From Agrobacterium vitis (GTDB lineage Bacteria; Pseudomonadota; Alphaproteobacteria; Rhizobiales; Rhizobiaceae): a stretch of 64,000 nucleotides of DNA. Positions 35,039 through 44,549 of the stretch are shown in pieces; positions within the stretch are counted from its first letter, which is position 1, and every line of letters starts with the position of its first letter. Position numbers and translations under genes: made by a program. The DNA is taken from positions 1 through 64,000 of the forward strand of contig NZ_CP118261.1 in NCBI RefSeq assembly GCF_013337045.2, read 5' to 3'. The notes beneath the pieces were generated by a model. The model searched no databases. It saw only the letters and a list, made by a program, of their open reading frames with translations, and was not told the DNA's origin.

Positions 35039-36703
35039 ATGACGACGGCACCGTTCTCCCTTCCTTCGGACCTTGCCAGCGCCCAGGCGGCGCTGCTGGC
35101 TGAACGTGAAGCGCGGTTGCGCAGCGAGGCCGAGCGGGATGCCGCCGTCGCCGAAGCGGCGAATGCCCAAGCCAGGCTCTCCAGCACCGAAGCTTTGATC
35201 GCGTATCTGCAACTGCAGATCGGAAAACTGGAACGTGAACAATACGGCCCGCGCCGTGAGCGCACCCAGCGGCTTATCGACCAGCTTGAATTGCAACTCG
35301 AGGAACTGGTGGCTGCGGCGACCGAGGATGAACTGGCGGCTGAAGCTGCTGCGGCGAAAGCCCAGACCGTACGTGCCTTCACGCGCAAGCGACCGGTACG
35401 CAAGCCCTGGCCGGATAATATCGAGCGCGAACGCGTCGTCATAGATGCCCCCACGGTTTGCAACGGCTGTGGCAGCTCGCGGCTGTCGAAGCTTGGTGAG
35501 GACATTACCGAGACATTGGAGGAGATCCCCCGCCGCTTCAAGGTGATCGAAACGGTGCGAGAGAAGTTCACTTGCCGTGATTGCGAGGCGATCAGCCAGG
35601 CGCCGGCGCCGTTCTACACCACGCCGCGGGGCTTCCTCGGCCCCAACCTGCTGGCGGCGATCATGTTCGACAAGTTCGCCCAGCACCAGCCGCTGAACAG
35701 GCAGGGCCGACGCTTCAAATGCGAGGGGATCGATCTGTCGACCCAGACGCTGGCCGATCAGGTCGGCCATGTCAGCGCCGCCGTCAAGCCGCTCTTCGAT
35801 TTGGTCGAAAGCCACGTGTTCGAGGCCGAGCGGCTTCACGGCGACGACACGACGATACCGATCCTGGCCAAAGGACAATGCACGACGGGCCGCATATGGA
35901 CATATGTGCGCGACGACAAGCCCTTCGCAGGTCCCGCGCCGCCCGCGGCGGTCTTTTACGCCTCCAGCGACCGGCGCGGCGAACATCCGCAAAAACACCT
36001 GGCCGAATTCGAAGGCATTCTGCAGGCCGATTGCTATAACGGCTTCAATCCCTTGTTCGATTGGACGACGAAACAGGTGCCGGTGACGCCTGCCTTCTGC
36101 TTTGCCCATGCGCGCCGAAAGTTCTTCGAACTTGCCGATGTCTCTCGAAACGCCCGTCGGGGCAAAGGTGCAAAACCTATCTCGGCAACTGCGCTGGAGG
36201 CGGTGAAGCGGATCGACGCCCTTTTTGACATTGAGCGTGACATCAACGGATGGAGCGCCGATGAGCGGCTCGCCGTGCGTCAGGAAAAAAGCAAGCCGCT
36301 GCTCGTCGACATGGAAGAGTGGCTGCGCCGGGAACGAGAGAGCCTGTCGCGGTCCTCACCCGTGATCGAACCTATCAATTACATGCTGTCGCGCTGGGCC
36401 GACTTCGCCCGATACGTCGACGATGGCAGAATCTGCATGACGAATAACGCGGCGGAAAGAGCCTTGCGCGGAATTGCCCTGGGGCGCCGAAACTGGACAT
36501 TCGCCGGTTCCGAACGCGGTGCGGACCGCGCGGCAGTCATGCTAACCCTGCTCACGACTGCGCGTCTGAACGAAATCGATCCCAAGGCCTGGCTCGCCGA
36601 CGTGCTCGCACGTATCGCAGACACTCCCGTCTCCCGCCTGCATGAATTGCTGCCTTGGAAGTGGAAGGCGCAAAGATCCCCATCTACCCTGGCTGCCGCG
36701 TAA
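35039..36703 (+). CDS. tnpC: IS66 TnpC transposase
   Basis: 554-aa IS66 transposase. It has an N-terminal coiled coil (AQAALLAEREARLRSEAERD), the leucine-rich segment QLQIGKLEREQYGPRRERT, a zinc-finger-like region (CNGCGSSRLSKLGEDITETL then FTCRDCEAIS), and the catalytic domain (LHGDDTTIPILAKGQCTTGR, LQADCYNGFNPLF, NNAAERALRGIALGRRNW). It ends with the IS66 C-terminal ELLPWKWK. All three acidic catalytic positions appear present, so it looks functional. Confidence 0.95.
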   Translation: MTTAPFSLPSDLASAQAALLAEREARLRSEAERDAAVAEAANAQARLSSTEALIAYLQLQIGKLEREQYGPRRERTQRLIDQLELQLEELVAAATEDELAAEAAAAKAQTVRAFTRKRPVRKPWPDNIERERVVIDAPTVCNGCGSSRLSKLGEDITETLEEIPRRFKVIETVREKFTCRDCEAISQAPAPFYTTPRGFLGPNLLAAIMFDKFAQHQPLNRQGRRFKCEGIDLSTQTLADQVGHVSAAVKPLFDLVESHVFEAERLHGDDTTIPILAKGQCTTGRIWTYVRDDKPFAGPAPPAAVFYASSDRRGEHPQKHLAEFEGILQADCYNGFNPLFDWTTKQVPVTPAFCFAHARRKFFELADVSRNARRGKGAKPISATALEAVKRIDALFDIERDINGWSADERLAVRQEKSKPLLVDMEEWLRRERESLSRSSPVIEPINYMLSRWADFARYVDDGRICMTNNAAERALRGIALGRRNWTFAGSERGADRAAVMLTLLTTARLNEIDPKAWLADVLARIADTPVSRLHELLPWKWKAQRSPSTLAAA

Positions 36704-36917
36704 ACAGCTGTCGGAATAGCTCCTCCGACTGCCGCAGGCCTTCATCCGTCAGAATGAGCGACTTCGACTTGTTGACCGGATCGCCGATCAAACCCTTCTT
36801 GTGGAGCCTATCTGTCGTTGCCCAGTCAAAGCCTTTCCAGGCGCAGCACTCGTCGTGGAGCGTTAGCCACAACAGCGCAAGAACCGCATCGTCGATCTTG
36901 TCCTCGTCGATATCCAT
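36684..36917 (-). CDS. DUF6429 family protein, IS66 passenger
   Basis: 77-aa protein MDIDEDKIDDAVLALLWLTL.., with WKGFDWATTDRLHKKGLIGD and LTDEGLRQSEELFRQLF. This small protein is a common companion at the right end of IS66 elements in Rhizobiales; function unknown. Its 3' end overlaps the end of tnpC by 20 bases, on the opposite strand. Confidence 0.75.
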   Translation of the reverse strand: MDIDEDKIDDAVLALLWLTLHDECCAWKGFDWATTDRLHKKGLIGDPVNKSKSLILTDEGLRQSEELFRQLFTRQPG

Positions 36918-37637
36918 TCATCGATCTTACCATGCGCGATGAGCAAAATCCCGCGGCCTTCCTCGGATGGATACGCAAGCTGGGCTGCGTAATCGGGACG
37001 GGAATAAACACGCCGTCTGCGATCGATCGAGAAAGACTATCACAGTGCTCGCGGCCGGTGAGCATTCGTCTCGTACATATTCCACGATGGCAAGGATGCC
37101 GCCCAGAGCAAGAGCGCGGCTCGCCGCACGACAGAAAGTGGGGTGATCGGACGAGCGCGCCGCTGTTGCGGCCACCACACCGAGCGCACCTCCATCAGCG
37201 ACAGGCCGGTGCTCTGCCTTGCCGTCGCGAACGGAGACGCAAGAAGTAGCCGGCTGCATTATGCCCTGCTGGGCGCACCGGAGGCGAGTTGACGGGTGAA
37301 GATGGCCCGTACCGCGGCCGACATCGAGCATCGGCAATCCCGAACGCACAGGAGCTGCTTCAAGCCGCGCGGCACCCAGCGGAAAGCGCCAGCCGAATAT
37401 TGCCGCGGACCTGTGCGTAGCGGTCACCGATCGTCTATGCGCTCTGATTTGACATTCACATTTGCTCTATCAGTTATGCCGTTTGCGAGCATTGACTTAA
37501 GTCGATTATGTTCGACTTTACCGAGGTCCTCCCAATAGGAGGCATCCCGCGGCTTTGGAGGAAGCTGCTGGGTTTACCAATTTAGCGCAAGACGATTTCT
37601 TACGCCCGAATGTCGTCACGGATTGGAGGAGTACCAG
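36918..37637. other. gene-poor region upstream of the esterase cluster, with an operator-like repeat
   Basis: No intact gene. A minus-strand frame (36927-37427) contains LPMLDVGRGTGHL and RALALGGILAIVEYVRDE, which look like motifs I and post-III of a SAM-dependent methyltransferase, separated by noise: probably a decayed methyltransferase. A perfect 7-bp inverted repeat, AAGTCGA-TTATGT-TCGACTT, lies at 37499-37518, 119 bp before the esterase start, and may be an operator. Confidence 0.4.
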
Positions 37638-39302
37638 ATGAATTACAAACGAACGCTTACATCTAAAGACCTTTATTTCGCCACTGGTAAAACGACGCGC
37701 TGCCTCGCATTGACCTCGGCCATCCTGCTCGCGAGTGTGGGAACTGACTTGGTGGCCTACGCGGCCTCGTACACGTCCGGGGCCGATGCCGCCGTTGTCG
37801 ATACCAGGGCCGGTGAAGTTGTCGGAGCCGAACGCAACGGGGTCTACAGTTATCTCGGCGTGCAATATGCGACTGCCGAGCGTTTCATGCCGCCGAAACC
37901 GGTAACGTCATGGGAGGGCGTGCGGCCTGCAGTGGCGTTTGGAGAAACATGCCCGATCCCGGCGATGAAATCGGTCGCAGGTGATGAGCTGTTCAATCCG
38001 CACCGCTATTTGCCGACCAGCGAAAATTGCCTGTCCCTCAATCTCTGGACGCCAGGCCTGAAGGACGGAAAGAAGCGGCCCGTCATGGTCTGGCTGCATG
38101 GTGGCGGCTACACCAACGGTTCCTCGATCGAACAGGTCGCCTATGACGGCGAAAACCTGGCGCGCAAGGGCGACGTTGTGGTCATCACCCTCAATCATCG
38201 CCTGAACGCGCTCGGTTTCCTCGATCTTTCCGCCTACGGGCCTGAATACAAGGAATCCGGTAACGCCAGCATCGCCGACCTCGTCGCGGCACTGCAGTGG
38301 GTGAAGGACAATGCCGAGGCCTTCGGTGGCGATCCGGGCAATGTGACGATCTTCGGCCAGTCGGGCGGCGGCAGCAAGGTACGAACGCTTATGGGCCTGC
38401 CAGCGGCAAAAGGCCTGTTCAGCAAGGCGATCGTCCAGAGCGGTGCGACTACGACTCCAACGACCAACCAGAAATCCGCGCAACGCATCGCCCAACTGAC
38501 CCTGAAGAACCTTGGCCTCGAGACCTCCCAGGTCGCACAGCTGAAGACTTTGCCGGTTGCGACACTGATCGAGGCCGGTACGAAGGCGCTGGAGGATGCG
38601 AAGAAGGAGGGTGATCCGAACCCGCGCTGGGCACCGGTCGTGGACGGCTCCTACCTTCCGCGCGATCCGGTCGGTGATGGATGGGTCGACCAGGCAAAGG
38701 ACATTCCGCTGCTGATCGGTACCGTGCTGAACGAGCAGGAAACCGTCACCCGCTTCAACCCGGCCGTTCTTTTCGCCGACAACAAGAACAAGTGGACCGC
38801 CGAAAAGACCAGCGCCAAGCTGAAGGAACGCTTCGGCGACAAGGCTGATGCCGTCGGCAAGGCTTTCGTCGAAGCCTATCCCGACAAGAAACTGGCCGAT
38901 GCCGCCTATGTCGATCTCACCGGTCGGCCCGGCACGCTGAAGAACATCCAGCTCAAGGCCAAGCAGGGTGGCGCGCCTGTCTATTCATACGTGTTCACGC
39001 GTGAATCGCCCGCCATGGGCGGTATCGGCGGTGCATGGCATTGCTCGGAAATTCCCTATGTCTTCGCCAATGCCGAACTTGTTTCGCAAGCGACAGGCGG
39101 CGGACCCGAGGCTGCCGCCTTGCAAGACAAGATGAGCCAGGCGTGGATCAATTTCGCAAAGTCCGGCAATCCGAACCATCCGGGCCTGCCCGAATGGCCG
39201 GCTTATGCCGCCGACAAGGGTGCGACGATGATCTTCGACAACAAGAGCGAAGTCCGGTTCAATCACGACCTGCCGCTGCTCAAGGCCGCCGGCGTGATGT
39301 AG
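37638..39302 (+). CDS. secreted type-B carboxylesterase (copy 2)
   Basis: 554-aa carboxylesterase with an N-terminal signal (CLALTSAILLASVGTDLVAY, likely cut after AYA). It has the family start VVDTRAGEVVGAERNGVYSY, cysteine-bearing NCLSLNLWTP, oxyanion WLHGGGYT, nucleophile elbow FGQSGGGSK (Ser about 242), NPRWAPVVDG, and catalytic His in GAWHCSEIPYVF. A GGAGGAGT ribosome site precedes ATG 37638. It leads an apparent three-gene unit of exported hydrolases with the ceramidase-like gene and the broken third esterase. Confidence 0.9.
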   Translation: MNYKRTLTSKDLYFATGKTTRCLALTSAILLASVGTDLVAYAASYTSGADAAVVDTRAGEVVGAERNGVYSYLGVQYATAERFMPPKPVTSWEGVRPAVAFGETCPIPAMKSVAGDELFNPHRYLPTSENCLSLNLWTPGLKDGKKRPVMVWLHGGGYTNGSSIEQVAYDGENLARKGDVVVITLNHRLNALGFLDLSAYGPEYKESGNASIADLVAALQWVKDNAEAFGGDPGNVTIFGQSGGGSKVRTLMGLPAAKGLFSKAIVQSGATTTPTTNQKSAQRIAQLTLKNLGLETSQVAQLKTLPVATLIEAGTKALEDAKKEGDPNPRWAPVVDGSYLPRDPVGDGWVDQAKDIPLLIGTVLNEQETVTRFNPAVLFADNKNKWTAEKTSAKLKERFGDKADAVGKAFVEAYPDKKLADAAYVDLTGRPGTLKNIQLKAKQGGAPVYSYVFTRESPAMGGIGGAWHCSEIPYVFANAELVSQATGGGPEAAALQDKMSQAWINFAKSGNPNHPGLPEWPAYAADKGATMIFDNKSEVRFNHDLPLLKAAGVM

Positions 39303-39337
39303 CCCGCATCTCGGTCCCATTCCTGATGAGTGACAAA

Positions 39338-39362
39338 CTTCCGGCGGTGCCGTCGCCGGAAG
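39338..39362. promoter_or_regulatory. stem-loop between esterase and ceramidase genes
   Basis: CTTCCGGCG (39338-39346) pairs perfectly with CGCCGGAAG (39354-39362), loop 7 nt. There is no U-tract, so it is more likely an mRNA-stabilising or attenuating hairpin than an intrinsic terminator. Confidence 0.5.
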
Positions 39363-39459
39363 AGTGGCTAACCTTTACGCGATGTCACCGGATGTCCAGC
39401 CGGCGCGCCACAAGAACCGGCTCCTGCATTTCTTTTCATTTATTCCATCGGAGAAAAGC

Positions 39460-40869
39460 ATGAAAAAGACAGTTATTAGCCTCGCAATCGCATCGAGCGT
39501 ATCCGCCCTGGCGGCGGTCCCTGCCGCGGCGCAGAGTGCAACGGGCACGCTGCGTGCGGGGGCTGCGCGCATAGAGATTACACCGCCGGCGAACCCGACC
39601 TATCCGGCAATGAACGAATACGATCACGAGAAGCTTTATCTCCGGGCGATCGTCGTCGACAACGGCAAGACGAAGATGGCGCTCATCGGTGCTGATCTCG
39701 GCGGTATCAACGAGGAAGTCTGGGCCGAGGCCAGCAAACGCATCGGCGAAACGCTCGGCATTCCGCTTCAAAACGTTGTCCTGTCATCCACCCATACCCA
39801 TAGCGATTGGCCGGCCAACGCGACCACGGCGCCCGGCCAGCCGCGCTATGGCAGCGATTTTGTATCGAATGTTGCGGTCGATGCGGTGAAGAAGGCCGTT
39901 TCCGCATTGCAGCCGGCAAAGGTCGGCTATTCCACGGGAGAAGCTTATCTCAACGTCAATCGCGACGCGATCAATCCGCAGACGCATCTGTGGACGCAGG
40001 CAGCGAATTTCAATGCCTATTCCGACAAGACCGTAAGTGTCCTTTCCGTCATCAAGCCGAGCGGCGAGCCGATCGCGACCTATGTCAACTACGCGATGCA
40101 TCCTGTGAACGGCTACCTCTCGGGTTTTGTCAGCGGAGATTTCGCCGCCGCCACGAGCCGCTATATCGAGCGCAATTTCAGCGACGATGTCGTGGCGATA
40201 TTCACCCAGGGGGCATCCGGTGATCAAAATCCGCGCTGGCTCAGAACCGGTACCAACACGCTCGCATCGAAAACGGGATTGCCGATCTCCGGCTACGAGA
40301 TGAGCCGGGAAGATATTGAGGCGCCATTGCGCAACAAGCAGGTAGCGGACGGCCCGCTCGATCCGAAAAGGGCGCGTCAGCTTGCCGATTATATCCAGGC
40401 CCTCGGGGTTATACTCGGAGAAGAGGTCATCCGCGTCATGTCGCATACGGATGGATGGATGGCATCGCCGGAAATCTGGGCGGCGCAAGCGACGCTGACC
40501 TGCCCCGGCCGGACGCGGCTCGACAAAGTGCGCGAAGGAGCGGCTGGTCAGTACGAGGACGGCAAGGATGTCGATATCCGGCTAGGGGCCGTTGGCATCG
40601 GCGATATCGTGCTCTCGACCGTCAACGCCGAGATCTATAGCCGTATCGGCCAACGCACCAAGCAGATATCGCCCCTTTCGAAAACCATGTTGATCACCCT
40701 GGCGAACGGTCGCGCCAATTCCGGCTATATTCCGGACGACCAGTCGTTCGAACATCAGACGTTCCAGGTTCTGGGTTCGCGGCTGAAGCCGGGTTGTGCC
40801 GAAGAGGGTATCGCGAAGGGCATTGCCGGTCTGGTCAGCGACCATATCGAACGCAAGGGCACGAACTGA
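39460..40869 (+). CDS. secreted neutral/alkaline ceramidase-like hydrolase
   Basis: 469-aa exported protein (signal MKKTVISLAIASSVSALAAV, cut after AAA). The N-terminal neutral/alkaline non-lysosomal ceramidase domain is clear: GAARIEITPPANPTYPA, LYLRAIVVDNGKTKMALIG, zinc-binding STHTHS, NYAMHPVNGYLSGFVSGDFA, FTQGASGDQNPR. These enzymes are zinc amidases acting on N-acyl compounds; many bacterial members have unknown substrates. A GGAGAAAA ribosome site precedes ATG 39460. Its place between two exported esterases suggests joint attack on one ester/amide-bearing compound. Confidence 0.83.
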   Translation: MKKTVISLAIASSVSALAAVPAAAQSATGTLRAGAARIEITPPANPTYPAMNEYDHEKLYLRAIVVDNGKTKMALIGADLGGINEEVWAEASKRIGETLGIPLQNVVLSSTHTHSDWPANATTAPGQPRYGSDFVSNVAVDAVKKAVSALQPAKVGYSTGEAYLNVNRDAINPQTHLWTQAANFNAYSDKTVSVLSVIKPSGEPIATYVNYAMHPVNGYLSGFVSGDFAAATSRYIERNFSDDVVAIFTQGASGDQNPRWLRTGTNTLASKTGLPISGYEMSREDIEAPLRNKQVADGPLDPKRARQLADYIQALGVILGEEVIRVMSHTDGWMASPEIWAAQATLTCPGRTRLDKVREGAAGQYEDGKDVDIRLGAVGIGDIVLSTVNAEIYSRIGQRTKQISPLSKTMLITLANGRANSGYIPDDQSFEHQTFQVLGSRLKPGCAEEGIAKGIAGLVSDHIERKGTN

Positions 40870-40924
40870 CTTGCGCCAAAGGCTCCAGAAATAAACTGAG
40901 GACCTTAGATCAGGAGTAATACGA

Positions 40925-42481
40925 ATGTTGTTTGCACATCGCCCCGCGATGATCGGCGTCATGCTGCTATCATTCATCGCACCCGCCGCGCATGCCATCA
41001 CTCAACCGGTTTCCGCGCCTGTTGGCGAAGTCGTCGGACAGGAGCAGGGCGATCTGCTTGTCTATCAGGGTATACCCTATGCCCGACCGCCGGTCGGTGA
41101 TTTGCGCTTCGCTCCGCCTCGGGAGGCGGAGCCGTTCAAGCAGCCCTTCGTCGCAGATGCCCCCGGCAACGAGTGCGTCCAGCACGCGGTGTTCTGGCGT
41201 CCGGACAAAGGGGCAAGCTGGACCGAGGATTGCTTGACCCTTACCATCTACCGGCCGTAGGGAGATGCGGGCAATCTACCCGTCATCGTGGGATATCATG
41301 GCGGTGGATCGCGCAATGGCGCCAAGACCGACTGGGACCCGAAGGAGATGGCAAGGCGCGGGAATATCGTTGTAACCGCGAACTACAGGCTGGGAGCTCT
41401 CGGTTATCTCGCGCTTGCGGAACTGAATGCGGAATCACAGGATGGCACGAGCAGCGGGAACTTCGGGGATCTCGACAAGATCGAGGCTCTCAAATGGGTC
41501 AAGAAGAACATCGCCGCTTTCGGAGGCAATCCGGAAAGGGTTGTGGTTGCAGGACAATCGGGTGGAGCCCGAGGTGTATGCTTCATCGTCGCGTCGCCGC
41601 AGGCGAAAGGCCTGTTTCATGGAGCGATCATAGAAAGTGGACGCGACTGCCCGAGCATGTCGAACGAAAAGGCCGTGGAAAGCGGGGAGAAATTCGCAGC
41701 CGCAATTGGTTGTGCGGACAAGGCAAGCCGGCTTGCCTGCCTTCGCAGCAAGAGCCCCGATGAAATCCTGGACGCTCAGGAAAAGTCCGCTCTGCCTCTC
41801 CCAACGGTTTCCGGCGGCTATGCCATGCCGAAACCGCCTCTGGAGGCATTCGAGACCGGAGAATTCAACCGGGTTCCGGTCATCGTGGGTAATACGCGAA
41901 ACGAAGCGCGCATATTCGTCTATGAGGCCAACGATCTGAAGGATCAACCGGTCAGTCAGGCCCAGTATCGCGCCGAAGTCCGCAAAAACGAGGGCGACAG
42001 AGCGGAAAAAATCCTCGCCGCATATTCGGCGACCGAGAAGACCGCCCCCGGAGCCGCGCTGGCCGATTATAGCACCGACCGAGGCTCTACCTGCCCGACA
42101 ACGAAGCTCGTCACGGCACTTGCCCGCTGGACCTCAACATATGCTTACGAGTTCAGGGACGAGACGGCGCCGTTGCGGTCCTATGCCTCCGTGCCGCGGT
42201 CCTTCGCCGTAGGAAGCGGCCATAGTTCGGAGCTTCCCTATCTGTGGGGAGAAAGCATGGTGCCTGCGGGCTTGACGACCCGGCAATTGAAACTCGCCGA
42301 GGTGATGCGTCGTTTTTTTTCGGCGCTCGCGGATCCCAAAGGAATGCCGTCTGAATGGCCTCGATTTACCGTGGAAAGACCCCAGCGTCTGGCGCTTCTG
42401 GAAGACGGCGTTACGAAGGTCATCAGCGAAGACGAGTATCGCGCCGCTCATCGTTGTGACCTGTGGCAGGCTGAAAAATAG
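40925..42481 (+). pseudogene. secreted type-B carboxylesterase (copy 3), in-frame amber codon
   Basis: Reads as one carboxylesterase of 518 codons except for a TAG at 41258-41260 (TIYRP-stop-GDAGNLPVIVGYHGGG); both sides are in the same frame. The signal peptide (AMIGVMLLSFIAPAAHA), IPYARPPVGDLRFAPP, oxyanion YHGGGSRN, nucleophile AGQSGGARG and His region GSGHSSELPYLWG are all intact. A single point mutation, a sequencing error or amber suppression would each explain it. Without readthrough, the product lacks all catalytic residues. It completes the exported-hydrolase cluster. Confidence 0.8.
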
Positions 42482-42857
42482 TCAGCATCGTCCAGCCATA
42501 TCCGCATGTTTACCAGATCCATCGTAAGGCAAAGCTGATTGTGGGAGTTCCGCGATTAATCGCGACACTTCGGGGCGCCCAGCGGGATCGCATCAGGGAT
42601 CGCATCAAAGGTTTGTTCCGGGCGGGACGCGTAGCAAGATGGTCCTCGCCCCAATAACTGTCTGTCGCGCTGCTGTGTATGGCGCGTCCGGGTGTTTGCT
42701 GAAGCGATATGACGGAGCGGCTTAGAGGTACTGTTCGGTCAGGCAACGGTGCTACACAAGATCGAGATGGACTTTCTCGACGACATGCTGGCCGCCTTGC
42801 GGGGGAAGCAACCCCGGAATGGCTGATGATCGATAGCACTTTCGTGCGGGTTCGATT
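42482..42857. other. junction region with IS5-type transposase fragment
   Basis: No intact gene. A perfect palindrome CGCGATTAATCGCG is at 42551-42564. At about 42809-42848 the plus strand encodes EATPEWLMIDSTFVRVR, the first catalytic Asp region of an IS5-family transposase different from the copy at 5099. It is cut off at about 42857, where homology to the DUF1403 gene begins abruptly. This is an insertion/deletion scar. Confidence 0.5.
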
Positions 42858-43375
42858 CTGCAAATCAGTCCGGGCGAGCAGCATCCTTCGCAGTGGCGGA
42901 CCTGTTAACGGCGATCTTTGCCGTTCGCTCGGACGCCGAGGTGATGGCGGCGGGCCTCGCAGAGAGGGTGTTGGCGCACAAGTTGAAATGGCAAAAATCC
43001 GTGCCGCCGCTGCTGCCTGAGCGTTTTGGTCCGGCTTTCCGCACCATCGGCGGCAGAGGCCGCGTTCGGCCGGGCGAACCGGCTTACCCAAAAGCTATCT
43101 GCCTGGCGCTCGTCGATGGCGTGGACGTGGCACTTCGGTCCGCAGCAGAGATTGATCGCCGCGCGAGGCGGCTGCCGGGCGGTGGTGCCGAAGTCCGAAC
43201 CAAAGGCGCCGAGCCGGTGATCCACAAGCTGCTGACCGAAGATGCAGTGCCGGCCTCTGCGCCGGGCAGTGATCTGTCACGCTGGGCCGCGAACCGGCTG
43301 TCCGAGCGCCTGGAGAGCTTCGAGGCGGTGCGCGAGCTGTCCGGCCGGTCCTCCTTCCGGATATTCGGGTTGTGA
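42858..43375 (+). pseudogene. DUF1403 second copy, N-terminus lost
   Basis: Nucleotide homology to 10448-10964 starts sharply at about 42858 (TCTGCnnnTCAGTCnGGGCGAGCAGC in both) and runs to the stop. It encodes DLLTAIFAVRSDAEVM, RFGPAFRTIGGRGRVRPGEP and ELSGRSSFRIFGL. The first about 145 residues are absent, replaced by an IS5 fragment. Many silent differences show that the copies are old paralogues rather than a recent duplication. Confidence 0.8.
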
Positions 43376-44077
43376 CTATGGCGGGAGCGAGCGCTGCCAA
43401 AATCAGGCGGGGACAGACGAAAAGACGACAGCAAGAACTCTTGTACGATCGCGAGCTTGAAGACCTGCATCCGGAGATGCGCTGGCAGGAATGGATGATG
43501 CGGGTCGAGGCGGTGATCTTTGCCTCCGCCGACCCGTCACTCGCGAGACGCTGGCGCGGGTGGTGGGAAAAGACTGCAGCATCGATCTGCTGATCGACGA
43601 CCTCATTGAGGAACTGTGCGCCCGACCCTACGAACTGGTGTCGGTGGCCGGTGGCTGGCAGCACCGAACCCCGGCCGCGGTTCGCCGAGACGATCCGCGC
43701 GTCTTCGGCGCCGACAAGGGGAGGGGCGGCGGCGCTCTCCGAGTTCGAGGCGATGGCGTTAATGGCGGTGGGATATTTCCAGCCGGTGACCCGCGGCGAG
43801 CTCTCGAAGATCTTTGGCAAGGAAGTGAGCCGTGACGTTATCGGCAATTTGCATCCTCGGGTTTCATCGGCTCGGGGCCGCGCAGCCCGACGCGAGGGCG
43901 TCGTACACCTATGTGACGACGCCGCACTTTCTCTCGGCCTTCGGCGTGGAGACATTGCGGGACCTGCCGAACTTGGAGGCGCTTGAGGATGCGGGCCTGC
44001 TGGGCAGGCATTTTCTGCAAAATGCGGCAGAGACGTCTAAGGATGAGGGCGAAGAGGAGGCAACATCCGATCGGTAA
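43372..44077 (+). pseudogene. scpB second copy, multiply frameshifted
   Basis: Paralogue of the scpB gene at 10961. The frame starts MAGASAAKIRRGQTKRRQQE and keeps WQEWMMRVEAVIFASADP, then changes frame near 43540 (one base lost), near 43670 (one base gained) and near 43850, while the coding similarity continues (VGKDCSIDLLIDDLIEEL, SEFEAMALMAVGYFQPVTRG, YTYVTTPHFLSAFGVETL). At least three frameshifts make it non-functional. Confidence 0.82.
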
Positions 44078-44137
44078 ACGGGAGAGCCTGGCGTCACCAA
44101 ATCGCCTTGGCTTTTAACTTCATTCGAAACAGATGCA

Positions 44138-44476
44138 ATGAGTGGTAATAGTTCTATGCGGTTTGTGAATCCAATCCCTTTCGTTCGCGATATCAGCAGA
44201 TCGCGGGAATTTTATGAGAAGAAGCTCTACTTGAGAGTGCTGGAGGATGCGGGAGGCTTCGTCCTGTTCGAGTCAGGCTTTGCCATTCACGAGGGAGTGG
44301 CACTCGCGAGAACCGTTTGGGGCGATGTGGCCGAAACGGAAGAATCCTATGACCGGCGAAACCTGCTGCTATCTCTTGAGCATGAGGATATCCACGCGGC
44401 ATTTGAAAGCATCGGACCGTATGTCGAATTGATCCATCCGGTTGAACGCTCAGCCGCCCAATCCTCGCACCGGTGA
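44138..44476 (+). pseudogene. VOC/glyoxalase-like protein, C-terminus truncated
   Basis: 112-aa frame with the start of a vicinal oxygen chelate domain: MRFVNPIPFVRDISRSREFY, GGFVLFESGFAIHEG, LLLSLEHEDIHAAFESIGP, ELIHPVE. In full-length members the sequence goes on to a GxxxFRxYDPDGHxIE segment with the metal-binding glutamate; here it ends in SAAQSSHR and stops, so the C-terminal strand is missing. ATG 44138 or 44156 could be used. Probably inactive. Confidence 0.6.
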
Positions 44477-44549
44477 CATCTTGCGCTAAGTGGACGGCCG
44501 ATCCGATGGTGACGCATCACCTCACCCTACCATGCGCAGCGGAGGTCGG

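Larger units (their letters stand above)
34216..36917 (+). mobile_element. IS66-family insertion sequence
   Basis: Typical IS66 organisation: tnpA, tnpB and tnpC in the same orientation with overlapping or close spacing, plus a DUF6429 accessory gene at the right end on the opposite strand. Terminal repeats were not resolved; IS66 ends usually start GTAA and I did not find a matching pair. An internal-looking AGACGG motif occurs at the left (34200) and, reverse-complemented, near 37010, so the element may extend from about 34180 to about 37020. Confidence 0.8.

Noticed and set aside
34928..36109. 393-codon minus-strand frame over IS66 tnpC
   Set aside because: Antisense of a conserved transposase, no motifs.
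34180..37020. Exact IS66 terminal repeats
   Set aside because: An AGACGG-containing similarity exists near both sides, but no paired GTAA-type ends or 8-bp duplication could be established.
42551..42564. Palindrome CGCGATTAATCGCG as an operator
   Set aside because: It lies in scar DNA between a broken esterase gene and an IS fragment, with no gene to control.
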